Below, piece after piece: positions 56,727-64,000 of a DNA stretch of 64,000 nt. The notes beneath the pieces are model-generated. The model searched no databases, had not been told where the DNA came from, and saw only the letters and a program-made list of their open reading frames with translations. The stretch is from assembly GCA_017307065.1 (NCBI GenBank), contig JAFKGL010000011.1, positions 92,440 through 156,439 on the forward strand, read 5' to 3'. The stretch's first letter is position 1, and each line of letters opens with the position of its first letter. Both the position numbers and the translations under genes were made by a program. Source of the stretch: Candidatus Paracaedimonas acanthamoebae. Lineage in GTDB: Bacteria; Pseudomonadota; Alphaproteobacteria; Caedimonadales; Caedimonadaceae.

Positions 56727-57029
56727 ATTAATTCCTTTATTAACGTACAAATCATTAAAGATGTTCCTTTATATAACATTTATACATTAGGCTTGCAAAA
56801 CTAACTTGGTTGGGGAAATGACATCAAATTAAGATGATGCACAGCTTGGTATTCATAACTCAAATGGTGGTCAAGGCATAAATAAAGCGTTGGATCTTAA
56901 ATAAACTGATTTTGTGGAAGGCATCTTTCAAAGGGATATAAATTATACATCAAATAAATCAAGAAATACTTCTTTTCTTATTAGTCATAAAAATATATGC
57001 TAATTTTTAGATAATTTTGAATCTTTTTT
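56727..57029. other. Divergent intergenic region between the polysaccharide locus and the giant exported protein gene
   Basis: About 300 bases without a supported gene. It holds the probable minus-strand promoter listed separately. The remainder (56820-57029) is AT-rich and should contain the promoter for the 57030 gene, but no clear -35/-10 pair is visible. Confidence 0.5.
56770..56798 (-). promoter_or_regulatory. Probable promoter of the minus-strand polysaccharide operon
   Basis: On the minus strand, TTGCAA (56798-56793), a 17-base spacer and TATATA (56775-56770). Each box matches in four of six positions, with ideal spacing. A start near 56763 would give a leader of about 37 bases, ending in AAAGGA and the GTG start. 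Confidence 0.42.
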
Positions 57030-60000
57030 ATGTCTAAGAGAAAAAATAGAAAAATGAAAAAAATTAGCAAGGTTTTCATCGTATATTTTTTACTGTTGGC
57101 TCATTATTCTAAGCCCTCTTTTTCCATTAATGATACCTTTTTGACACAAACTTTGTCGTCTGATACCTTTGCCTCTGTAATTAAAATATTGTCACATTTT
57201 TTTCCTTCATTACATGGCATTTTGGAAGAATTATTGCCTAAGCAGAGTAAGGAGAATCAGCTCCCTTTAAATCTGATGGGTATTGGGAATAAATCGTTAA
57301 CATCTTTTTCTTTATCTTCCTATGGTGGCAGGAGATATAAAAATTCTCAGATCTCATATTCATGGCACGCTCATCCGTCAGTTTTAGCAGCTTCAAGTTT
57401 AGAGAAACCTCGTTTTATGCCTTCTTTTCCCGATTTAAATTTTAAAGAAGAAAATGAAAGAGGAGCACAACACGTAAGATTTCCCCGTGTATCAAGAGCG
57501 CTTTATTCTTTAGAAGCCAAGAAAGTTTCTTCCGCATGGAAACAAGAATATGCAGGACGAGTTTTTCAAACTGTAAAAATTGACATTGTTCCCCATAAGC
57601 CAAGAGGGTTAAGATTTCCAGTGACCTCTTATTCTGAGGTAAATACTTTCATCAAATCTGTAATCTCTTCTGAATATTTCGATGAAGAAAAGTTATTCGA
57701 AGAACCGCAAGAAATGGATAAATTCGTTGAAAGAAAAAGAGACAATATAGAGAAACATTTAAATACTAAAGCTGCGCCACGAATCCCACATCCCGCTGAG
57801 GAAGTGGTTGAGCGAAGAGAAAAAGTTGAAAATATACTAGTAGAACCAGTTGTTGGAGGAGATCATGAAGCTGAAGCGCTAATCCCACATCCCGCTGAGG
57901 AAGTGGTTGAGCGAAGAGAAGAAGTTGAAGAGAGGCTAGTAGAACCAATTGTTGGAAGAGATCATGAAGCTGAAGCGCTAATCCTACCTGCCGAGGAAAT
58001 TGTTGAGCTAAGAGAAGAAGTTGAAAATATACCAGTAGAGCCAGTTGTTGGAAGAGATCATGAAGCTGAAGCGCTAATCCTACCTGCCGAGGAAATTGTT
58101 GAGCTAAGAGAAGAAGTTGAAAATATACCAGTAGAACCAGTTGTTGGAAGAGTTCATGAAGCTGAAGCGCTAATCCCAGATCTTTTTCAAGAAAGAGAAG
58201 AAGTTGAAGATAGACCAGTAGAACCAGATGTTGAAATAGATTATGAAGCTAAAACGCTAATCCTACATCCCGCTGAGAAAATGATTGAGCAGAAAAAAGA
58301 AAAAGCCGTAGAGTTAAATTTTTCGGAGACTAGGACAGAACTTCCTCTTTCAGATTTAATGGTCCCTGATCAAGAAAAAGTAGTGAATCAACTGCGTGAA
58401 GTTTTACCGTTAAAGAATGATAAGCTCCTACGAAATCATGTAGAAGCGATCGAAAAAGCCCTTCAAGAGAATAAAATAAAGTTTTCTAAAGAATCATCAA
58501 TCACTATCGCTCTTCAAAGAATTATTAAAGATTTAAAATTAGAGATAACGCAGATTCCGGAGTTAATTGAAAAGCTCTCTCAACGTATCGATAATCTCAT
58601 TACAAAAACCTATAAAATCTCTCCTCAAGAAATGGAAAAACTTATATGGGAATTAATTCAACCTTCTCATGATATCATAACAGATGATGTTTTAGGAGTT
58701 GTTGATTTTAGCTCAGGCTTTGAGCGGCTTGCCCGGGATGTTTTTGAAGTGTGGCGTTCTAAGTTATTAATGAATTATATTGAGAAAGAGGGGCTGGGAG
58801 TCTTAGAAAAATCTCTTCCCTCTTTTAGTGATCTTAATCCTTTTATAACTAACGTTATTGATGACCTCTTTAATCACGAAGTACATGCTGAACTGAATTC
58901 TCAAATAAAACAAACTGCGAGAATCATTATTAATTCTTATGTAAAAGATGCATCACTTTGGGGAGGAAAGGGCCAATTTTCTACCGAAGAGAAGAAGAAA
59001 ATTCTGACCCAAGTGTTTAAATTAATCGTTTTAGTTCCTTCATTTCAGTTTCCCCTTTTAACAAATGCGCGTGGAAATGAAGATATAGATTCAGATGAAC
59101 TAAAAACAAGGCTCAAGCCTTATGTTCTTCTTGCTGTTGGGCAACTCTATGGTTCAGAGCGAGCGAGAGATTTAAGTTCAAAGTCTGAGCCAGTTAATGT
59201 GCCTTCACAAGAAAACTCCTTTGAAAAAGAAAATATTTCTATCAAAGAAATAGTCAAAAAGTTAGACTCTTGGTTAATTATTAGATTATTTGATCTTTTA
59301 TCTGGTGAGTCTTACAAGGAAAAAATTGATTTCTTAATCAAGATAGCTTCTCAAGATAAGGAACTTGAAGAAATTAGAACTAAGATGGAAAATTGTTCTG
59401 AAGCGGACAAGATTTCCTTGAAGAGCCAAGAAGAAAAGATCAGTAAAAAAACATATAGCAACATAATAGAAACCATTATGGAGGAGCTTGGCTCTCAAGA
59501 TTTGAAGGGAACCCCGCTTAAGCTAGCTCCTGCTTTTTATCGAGATGTAAAATGTCTTATCGAGGATTATTTGGATGTCGGTTTTGGATTTATTGCCGCG
59601 ATTGAGAGAACCGAGCCCAGCTTAAAAAAATCTCTTCAAAAAGCCAAGAAAACTTTTGAAATACATCAATTAGTAAAAGAAGTGATGGAGGGAAGAAAAT
59701 ATAAAATTCAAATACGTCGTATTGATGGAAAGGGACGTGTAGAAACATCTCCATTAAAAGTTCCAGAATTTGTTTTTTTCTTCTCGCTTCCTTATTGGGT
59801 CGGATTAAAAGAACGACTCATAAAAAGAGAAAAACTTGAACAAGAGATAAAAGAGAAAAAGCAACTTAAGAAAAAACTTTTACTTGAAGAATTTAATTTA
59901 CTTTTTTTTGACGGAGAACTTAAAGATCTTAATAAGTCTTTGGAAGAATTATTAAAAAAAGAAATAAAGCCTCCAGCCATAAGGCAGCCGCAACCTCCTG

Positions 60001-61478
60001 TGTCTATCTCCGCGCAAAGTAGTAGTGGGCCCCCTCCGCCGCCGCCCCCACCTCCTCTGGTTCAAAAAGAAAGTTCTAACTTAAATGTGATAGGCATTCA
60101 GAAAGATATCCAAAAATCTTTGAAAGATTCTGGGCTCGTTGTTAAGGAAACAAGTTTAATCGTGGAATTTCTTCTTCGCTTTAGGCTGAAAAATAAACAT
60201 ATAGAAATTCCCGAGATTGTGAAGAAATTCCATAAAAAATTCATTGCAGTTTTTTATGATGTTTTGAAGGTTGCTGATGAGAAACAACTTCATGAAAGCT
60301 TTGCAACTCAATTGGGAATAATTGTTTCTGGTGATTTAGTTCAAAGATTAATGAAAGAGATCACTGAAAAACTTCAGAAATATTTTTTAGAGTCTTTAAC
60401 TGTAGAGAATATAAATTCGATCTTAACTTTTGGTATACAAACTCAGGATGCATCAAGAAAATTCCAGGCTAAATTTGCTGAAATAATAACCGAATTTTTG
60501 GAAGAAAATTTTCAAGAAACACTAAAGAACTTTAAAGTTGAAAGCCCGGTTGCTCGTAGAAATTTTCAAACTTTAGTAGTTTTCCTCAAAGAAAAATTAT
60601 CAGAATCTCATTTTAAGTTTACGAATGAAGAAAAATTTGAATTGGTCTTTGAAACATTTGTTCGTGTGTTAAATGAAATTGAACAAAATCCAGATTTTAA
60701 GTTAAAAATATCCGATCAAGGAAATAGTCAGTTTATCTTGGATATTGAATCGACCAAAGTTACTTTGCTCGAATTTTTAAATGAGGTGATTAGCAAAAAA
60801 TTTGGAAATACACATCCTCTTGTTAATGTTCCAGAATATGAAGAAGATGTAGAAATTAAGCCTTCTAAGATTCTTCCTTATTTAGGAGATCTTTTTTTGA
60901 ACACTGCGTTTGACATTTTAAAAGGAGGGAGTGAAGAGGACAAAGTAACTAATTTAATTAATATGACTCCAAAACAATTGGATTTATTGATAGAGGATAC
61001 ATTGACCTCTTTAAAGTTACAGAAACACAAATATGAAACTACTAAAAACAAAGAGAAGACAATTATTTTTACTGAACACACACTTAAAATATTTAAAGAA
61101 GTGATTGTAGAGCGTTATTTAGCTTTTTCTCCGTCTTTAGCGAATAATAGTCAAGATATTCTTAAAAAGAGTACACATTGCGCCACTTTATTTTCTCATC
61201 TTCTTGTTAACCAGTTAGGTATCTTCAGAAATGAGCCGAGAAAACATAAAATTGTGATGTCGAGTCCTCACGATCGACAAAAGAAAATTGAAACAGAAGA
61301 AACAATAAGTGCATTTGACATTCTTTTAACTTTACCAAATTTGTGGCAACGTAAAAAAGAGATTGAAACTAAAAAAGAGCAAGCAGCTGAAGAACGACGT
61401 CAAAAAGAAGAAGAAACAAAACGTCGTGTCATAGCCTTAAAAAGATTCATTGAGTCTGAGATAGAAATTTCCCCCTAA
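57030..61478 (+). CDS. Giant exported repeat protein with polyproline tract, function unknown
   Basis: The 1482-residue protein starts MSKRKNRKMKKISKV, followed by a hydrophobic signal (FIVYFLLLAHYSKPSFS); the ATG at 57054 is an alternative start. Residues about 251-420 hold five tandem repeats of roughly 32-33 residues built on 'AEEVVERREEVENIPVEPVV', then 'GRDHEAEALI', with a degenerate sixth unit. Long helical, Lys/Glu-rich regions follow, including EKLEQEIKEKKQLKKKLLLE (about 930-950). A run of nine prolines lies at 1001-1009 after SAQSSSG. The C-terminal 60 residues are strongly charged and coiled-coil-like (EQAAEERRQKEEETKRR). No enzymatic domain is recognised. Secreted effectors of host-associated bacteria often look like this, but export beyond the periplasm is not shown. 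It stands alone between two transcription units. Confidence 0.78.
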   Translation: MSKRKNRKMKKISKVFIVYFLLLAHYSKPSFSINDTFLTQTLSSDTFASVIKILSHFFPSLHGILEELLPKQSKENQLPLNLMGIGNKSLTSFSLSSYGGRRYKNSQISYSWHAHPSVLAASSLEKPRFMPSFPDLNFKEENERGAQHVRFPRVSRALYSLEAKKVSSAWKQEYAGRVFQTVKIDIVPHKPRGLRFPVTSYSEVNTFIKSVISSEYFDEEKLFEEPQEMDKFVERKRDNIEKHLNTKAAPRIPHPAEEVVERREKVENILVEPVVGGDHEAEALIPHPAEEVVERREEVEERLVEPIVGRDHEAEALILPAEEIVELREEVENIPVEPVVGRDHEAEALILPAEEIVELREEVENIPVEPVVGRVHEAEALIPDLFQEREEVEDRPVEPDVEIDYEAKTLILHPAEKMIEQKKEKAVELNFSETRTELPLSDLMVPDQEKVVNQLREVLPLKNDKLLRNHVEAIEKALQENKIKFSKESSITIALQRIIKDLKLEITQIPELIEKLSQRIDNLITKTYKISPQEMEKLIWELIQPSHDIITDDVLGVVDFSSGFERLARDVFEVWRSKLLMNYIEKEGLGVLEKSLPSFSDLNPFITNVIDDLFNHEVHAELNSQIKQTARIIINSYVKDASLWGGKGQFSTEEKKKILTQVFKLIVLVPSFQFPLLTNARGNEDIDSDELKTRLKPYVLLAVGQLYGSERARDLSSKSEPVNVPSQENSFEKENISIKEIVKKLDSWLIIRLFDLLSGESYKEKIDFLIKIASQDKELEEIRTKMENCSEADKISLKSQEEKISKKTYSNIIETIMEELGSQDLKGTPLKLAPAFYRDVKCLIEDYLDVGFGFIAAIERTEPSLKKSLQKAKKTFEIHQLVKEVMEGRKYKIQIRRIDGKGRVETSPLKVPEFVFFFSLPYWVGLKERLIKREKLEQEIKEKKQLKKKLLLEEFNLLFFDGELKDLNKSLEELLKKEIKPPAIRQPQPPVSISAQSSSGPPPPPPPPPLVQKESSNLNVIGIQKDIQKSLKDSGLVVKETSLIVEFLLRFRLKNKHIEIPEIVKKFHKKFIAVFYDVLKVADEKQLHESFATQLGIIVSGDLVQRLMKEITEKLQKYFLESLTVENINSILTFGIQTQDASRKFQAKFAEIITEFLEENFQETLKNFKVESPVARRNFQTLVVFLKEKLSESHFKFTNEEKFELVFETFVRVLNEIEQNPDFKLKISDQGNSQFILDIESTKVTLLEFLNEVISKKFGNTHPLVNVPEYEEDVEIKPSKILPYLGDLFLNTAFDILKGGSEEDKVTNLINMTPKQLDLLIEDTLTSLKLQKHKYETTKNKEKTIIFTEHTLKIFKEVIVERYLAFSPSLANNSQDILKKSTHCATLFSHLLVNQLGIFRNEPRKHKIVMSSPHDRQKKIETEETISAFDILLTLPNLWQRKKEIETKKEQAAEERRQKEEETKRRVIALKRFIESEIEISP
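57781..58290 (+). repeat. Tandem in-frame coding repeats, 96-99 bases each
   Basis: Successive units begin near 57781, 57880, 57979, 58075 and 58171, with a degenerate unit near 58258. Units 3 and 4 are almost identical over their full 96 bases; units 1 and 2 share 'ATCCCACATCCCGCTGAGG' at their starts. Each encodes a variant of 'AEE(V/I)VE.REEVE...VEP.VG..HEAEAL'. The near identity implies recent expansion or gene conversion. Confidence 0.85.
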
Positions 61479-61570
61479 CTTTCTTATACAAAGAGAGGTT
61501 CAAAATGAGATTCTTCTTGTTATTATGAGATAGCGACGTTATTTTTAAGTAAAATAAATAGAGGTTTTCC

Positions 61571-61879
61571 ATGGATGTTTTGATTATTCCAATGCTTGAG
61601 CTTTTGCGGACTATTCTTCAGCTTTATATTTGGGTATTTATTGCGAGCGTTATCTTAAGTTGGCTCATTTCATTTCAAATTATTAACACATATAATCGTG
61701 CTGTTGTTGTAATAGGTGAAGCCCTTTATCGATTGACTGAACCTATGTTGACTCCAATTCGGCGCCTTATTCCGGGCCTAGGGGGTTTTGATTTCAGTCC
61801 GATGGTTGCTATTTTTATTCTTGTCTTTATCCAAAATGTTGTCTCAAGACTTATCTTGAAATTTATAGGAGTAGCTTAA
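61571..61879 (+). CDS. yggT: YggT family membrane protein
   Basis: The 102-residue protein has two main hydrophobic segments (LLRTILQLYIWVFIASVILSW and FSPMVAIFILVFIQNVV) and the YggT signature 'TEPMLTPIRRLIPGLGGFDFSPMV'. AGAGG lies about nine bases before the ATG. YggT proteins are linked to osmotic tolerance and, in some bacteria, to cell division or envelope organisation; the biochemical role is open. It precedes folD by 12 bases and probably shares its transcript. Confidence 0.92.
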   Translation: MDVLIIPMLELLRTILQLYIWVFIASVILSWLISFQIINTYNRAVVVIGEALYRLTEPMLTPIRRLIPGLGGFDFSPMVAIFILVFIQNVVSRLILKFIGVA

Positions 61880-61891
61880 GCAGATTTTTAC

Positions 61892-62770
61892 ATGCCCATG
61901 ACACCGGTTTTGCTGGACAGTCGTTCTTTGGCGCTACAGCTTAAGAACAACCTTAAAGTTCAAATTACAGAAATACAAAAGACAAAAAATCTTACGCCTG
62001 GATTGGCCGTTATTCGGGTAGGGGACAATCTGGCGAGCAAAAGTTATGTTGCCTCAAAATGCCGGCAATGCCAAGAGGTTGGGATTTATTCCAAGGAATA
62101 TTATTTTCCGCCTCTAACCCCAATGGAACCCATCCTTGAGCTTATTTATCAATTAAATGCGAGCGAGACTATCCATGGAATCCTTTTGCAGCTTCCTCTT
62201 CCTCAACATTTGGATGCTTTTGAACTGATTGAAGCAATTGATCCTGTTAAAGATGTTGATGGTTTGCATCCGCAAAATTTAGGGATGCTTAGTCTTGGGC
62301 AGCCAACAGTTATTCCTTGTACACCCAAAGGGATCTTAACTCTCCTTAAAAGTCATAAGAAGGATATTACAGGTAGCCACGCCGTTATTGTGGGACGATC
62401 TATTCTGGTTGGACGGCCTCTAGCAATGCTCTTGTTGAAAGAAGACTGTAGCGTGACAGTTCTTCATTCAAAGAGTCGCAATATTTCTGATATTACAAAA
62501 ACAGCCGATATCCTCGTCGCGGCTGTTGGTCAACCTCAATTTATTCAACAAGAATGGGTTAAGCCTGGCGCAATTGTTTTAGATGTGGGAATTAATCATA
62601 TTCAAGGCCAAAAGGGCCAAATGGAAATAGTAGGCGATGTTGATTTCGAAAATGTTTCTCATGTCGCAAGTGCCATTACGCCTGTCCCCGGGGGGATTGG
62701 TCCCATGACAGTTGCTTCATTACTTGAAAATACTGTTGAGGCTGCATTAAGGCAAATCGCCAGGCAATAA
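61892..62770 (+). CDS. folD: Bifunctional methylenetetrahydrofolate dehydrogenase / methenyltetrahydrofolate cyclohydrolase
   Basis: The 292-residue cytoplasmic enzyme interconverts one-carbon folates with NADP. The catalytic Lys lies in SYVASKCRQC. GILLQLPLPQHLD, DPVKDVDGLHP, IPCTPKGIL, VIVGRSILVGRPLAMLL and the C-terminal TPVPGGIGPMTVASLLENT are all intact. Length is normal. A second in-frame ATG two codons downstream is an alternative start. It is the last gene of a yggT-folD pair and is followed by a strong terminator. Confidence 0.97.
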   Translation: MPMTPVLLDSRSLALQLKNNLKVQITEIQKTKNLTPGLAVIRVGDNLASKSYVASKCRQCQEVGIYSKEYYFPPLTPMEPILELIYQLNASETIHGILLQLPLPQHLDAFELIEAIDPVKDVDGLHPQNLGMLSLGQPTVIPCTPKGILTLLKSHKKDITGSHAVIVGRSILVGRPLAMLLLKEDCSVTVLHSKSRNISDITKTADILVAAVGQPQFIQQEWVKPGAIVLDVGINHIQGQKGQMEIVGDVDFENVSHVASAITPVPGGIGPMTVASLLENTVEAALRQIARQ

Positions 62771-63221
62771 ACAATTTCAAAAAATATTATCTGGTTCCCC
62801 TTGAAATATATTTTTGAGTCTCCATATCTAAAATGTAAGGCTCAAACAGCTTTAACTAAGTAACTTTCCCCGTGTAAGCCCTCTGGATCATCAGAGGGCT
62901 CTTTTTTGGGAATAAGGGGTTAAATCCCATAAAGGTACGTATCTACCAATAAGAATTAGGAGAAACCTTCTCTAATTTTTGATAGGAATTAATTGTTGCA
63001 GAAGTTATAACTTTCAATAATAGAAATAAATGCTTGCTATCTAGAGGACTAGGCTCAAAATCAAATTTCTTGGTATCCTGTGGAAGAACCCTCAAAAGTG
63101 TTCGTTTTGAATTAGACCGCTAAAAATTTTGGCGACTTTTCACCAATACGAACATTTCGAGACCTCAAATACAAATACAAAGTGGCAAGAGCTCTCAAAA
63201 GTAAAATAATGTAGAAAAAAC
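62771..63221. other. Non-coding region after folD
   Basis: This holds the folD terminator (listed separately) and a weaker hairpin at about 62954-62980 (TTAGGAGAA and TTCTCTAA, then TTTTT). The part from 63090 to 63216 has a short open stretch on the minus strand that I cannot tie to any family. No complete gene is visible. Confidence 0.5.
62877..62907 (+). terminator. Strong rho-independent terminator after folD
   Basis: Stem AGCCCTCTG (62877-62885) and CAGAGGGCT (62892-62900), loop GATCAT, followed by C and T6 (62902-62907). The nine-base perfect stem and T tract make this unambiguous. It lies 107 bases after the folD stop. Confidence 0.93.
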
Positions 63222-63563
63222 CTAGTTAAGGAGTTGAGAAAGATCTTCTTCACTAAGGCCTGTAACTTTAACAACAGTTTGTTTATTGATACCTTCTAAT
63301 AACATAGAACGAGCAACTTCAAGACGACCTTTTTCGAGTCCTTGTTGAAGACCTTTTTCTAGACCTTCTAGTTTCCATTTTTCTGCAAGTGTCATGATAC
63401 TGTCCTCATCAAATTGGTGAGACCTTTTCTAATGATCTCCCTAAATTCTTCTTCATCTTGTATCTCAGCCCCTTCAGCAATATATTTAAGATGAACGGCT
63501 ATATACTGCTTAATATGGGGTTCGCTTAGATATTCTGTAAAATCCAACGATCTTTTTTAATGC
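63222..63563 (-). pseudogene. Frameshifted 3' remnant of an Rpn-family (PD-(D/E)xK) nuclease/transposase-like gene
   Basis: The 3' part, from an ATG at 63395 to the stop at 63222, reads MTLAEKWKLEGLEKGLQQGL, then EKGRLEVARSMLLEGINKQT, ending GLSEEDLSQLLN. This is the characteristic C-terminal tail of Rpn recombination-promoting nucleases. Upstream, one frame over, the minus strand reads DFTEYLSEPHIKQYIAVHLK, then IAEGAEIQDEEEFREIIRKG. That segment fits the region before the tail in this family, but it ends in a TGA right at the tail's ATG. The N-terminal catalytic domain is missing. It is therefore a decayed remnant. The family call is from pattern memory. Confidence 0.72.
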
Positions 63564-63689
63564 TATGCTAATTGGGTATTTTCCTGATCATATCGTTCCA
63601 AAAACATGTGTTTTTGACACGTTAAAAAATAATTTGTTTTTTAAGTAGAGAATATGAAAATTTTGTTTCAAAACTAGTGTCAAAATTGT

Positions 63690-63718
63690 TTGACCCAAAA
63701 GTAACTTTAATTTATGTT
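63690..63718 (+). promoter_or_regulatory. Possible promoter of the right-edge gene
   Basis: TTGACC (63690-63695), a 17-base spacer and TATGTT (63713-63718), about 70 bases before the ATG at 63791. The -10 matches four of six positions. Confidence 0.3.
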
Positions 63719-63790
63719 TTTGGAATAAATAAAGTAAACTGTTCTGCTGCCAAAAGTACATGCATACACTTCAAATAAATAGGAGTTAAA

Positions 63791-64000
63791 ATGAAAAGTC
63801 GGTTTTTAAAAATATTATCAATAGCCATGTGTTCTTTAATTATGGGGCTAGGTTCAGAGGTTCAATCTACGCAACCAGATATAGAATTTGAACTTACAGG
63901 ATTACAGGGAACTCGATTAGTTGCTCAAACTGAAGACGATCAATTGAATGTAGTTGATTTGACATCCTCACAAACTATTGAGTTGGAAAAACCTTCAACC
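63791..64000 (+). CDS. Exported protein of unknown function, truncated by window edge
   Basis: At least 70 codons are open to the right edge. AGGAG lies six bases before the ATG. A signal peptide (MKSRFLKILSIAMCSLIMGLG, cleavage probably after the VQS region) is followed by a polar stretch (TQPDIEFELTGLQGTRLVAQ). Too little is visible to assign a family. It is another member of the exported-protein set that is prominent in this window. Confidence 0.6.
   Translation, partial: MKSRFLKILSIAMCSLIMGLGSEVQSTQPDIEFELTGLQGTRLVAQTEDDQLNVVDLTSSQTIELEKPST

Noticed and set aside
57781..58290. CRISPR-like array because of regular spacing
   Set aside because: The units are contiguous, lack unique spacers, keep one reading frame and have lengths in multiples of three. 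They are protein-coding tandem repeats.
62913..62927. AGGGGTTAAATCCC, resembling the T-arm of the tRNA-Arg (AGGGGTTCGAATCCC), as an attachment-site repeat
   Set aside because: It lacks one base, has one mismatch and does not extend into the acceptor stem. Chance or a weak hairpin is more likely than an att site.
63090..63216. Short open minus-strand stretch as a transposase end
   Set aside because: It reads through about 35 codons, but I could not match it to a named insertion-sequence family and saw no terminal inverted repeats.

Overview
The window reads as a chromosomal segment of an AT-rich alphaproteobacterium. The gene order rpsT-dnaA-dnaN-recF-gyrB, the sdhCDAB order, and the yraN/dolP/comM neighbourhood all fit that class. 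Decayed genes (a gshB remnant and a frameshifted Rpn-type nuclease remnant), many small secreted proteins and lipoproteins, an OPT-type oligopeptide transporter and a 1482-residue exported repeat protein suggest a host-associated lineage such as Holosporales. That placement is inference; no 16S rRNA gene is present to prove it. Three perfect copies of the ParB site TGTTTCACGTGAAACA within the first 11 kb, together with dnaA/dnaN/gyrB, suggest that the left part lies near the replication origin.

Layout. Positions 1-5.9 kb hold a penicillin-binding-protein-activator-like lipoprotein (partial, minus strand), yraN, a BON-domain lipoprotein of the DolP type, a gshB remnant, comM, an exported pentapeptide-repeat protein and an unknown exported protein. 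Positions 6.1-9.5 kb hold sdhCDAB. Positions 9.6-16.8 kb hold a small exported protein, rpsT, dnaA, dnaN, recF and gyrB. Positions 16.8-26.9 kb hold two small exported proteins, a GH3 (NagZ-like) lipoprotein, psd, pssA, phaC, a small lipoprotein, recG and the OPT transporter. A tRNA-Arg(CCG) lies at 26.93 kb.

Positions 27.1-56.7 kb form one large surface-polysaccharide locus arranged as two convergent runs. The short plus-strand run carries a WbpA-like dehydrogenase, a fused WbpB-WbpD-like protein, a WbpE-like aminotransferase and a glycosyltransferase. The long minus-strand run of 17 genes starts from a promoter near 56.78 kb. It carries three asparagine-synthetase-like amidotransferases, an LhgO-like oxidase, two sugar epimerases, the Wzm/Wzt ABC exporter, several glycosyltransferases (three form a paralogous family), two methyltransferases, a WbpI/WecB-like 2-epimerase and two paralogous exported beta-propeller-like proteins. 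Together the Wbp-like enzymes can account for every step from UDP-GlcNAc to UDP-ManNAc(3NAc)A. The ABC exporter indicates an O-antigen or capsule-like glycan moved by the Wzm/Wzt route.

Positions 57.0-61.5 kb encode the giant exported protein with tandem 32-33-residue repeats and a nine-proline run. Then come yggT, folD with a strong terminator, an Rpn-family nuclease remnant and the start of another exported protein that runs off the right edge.
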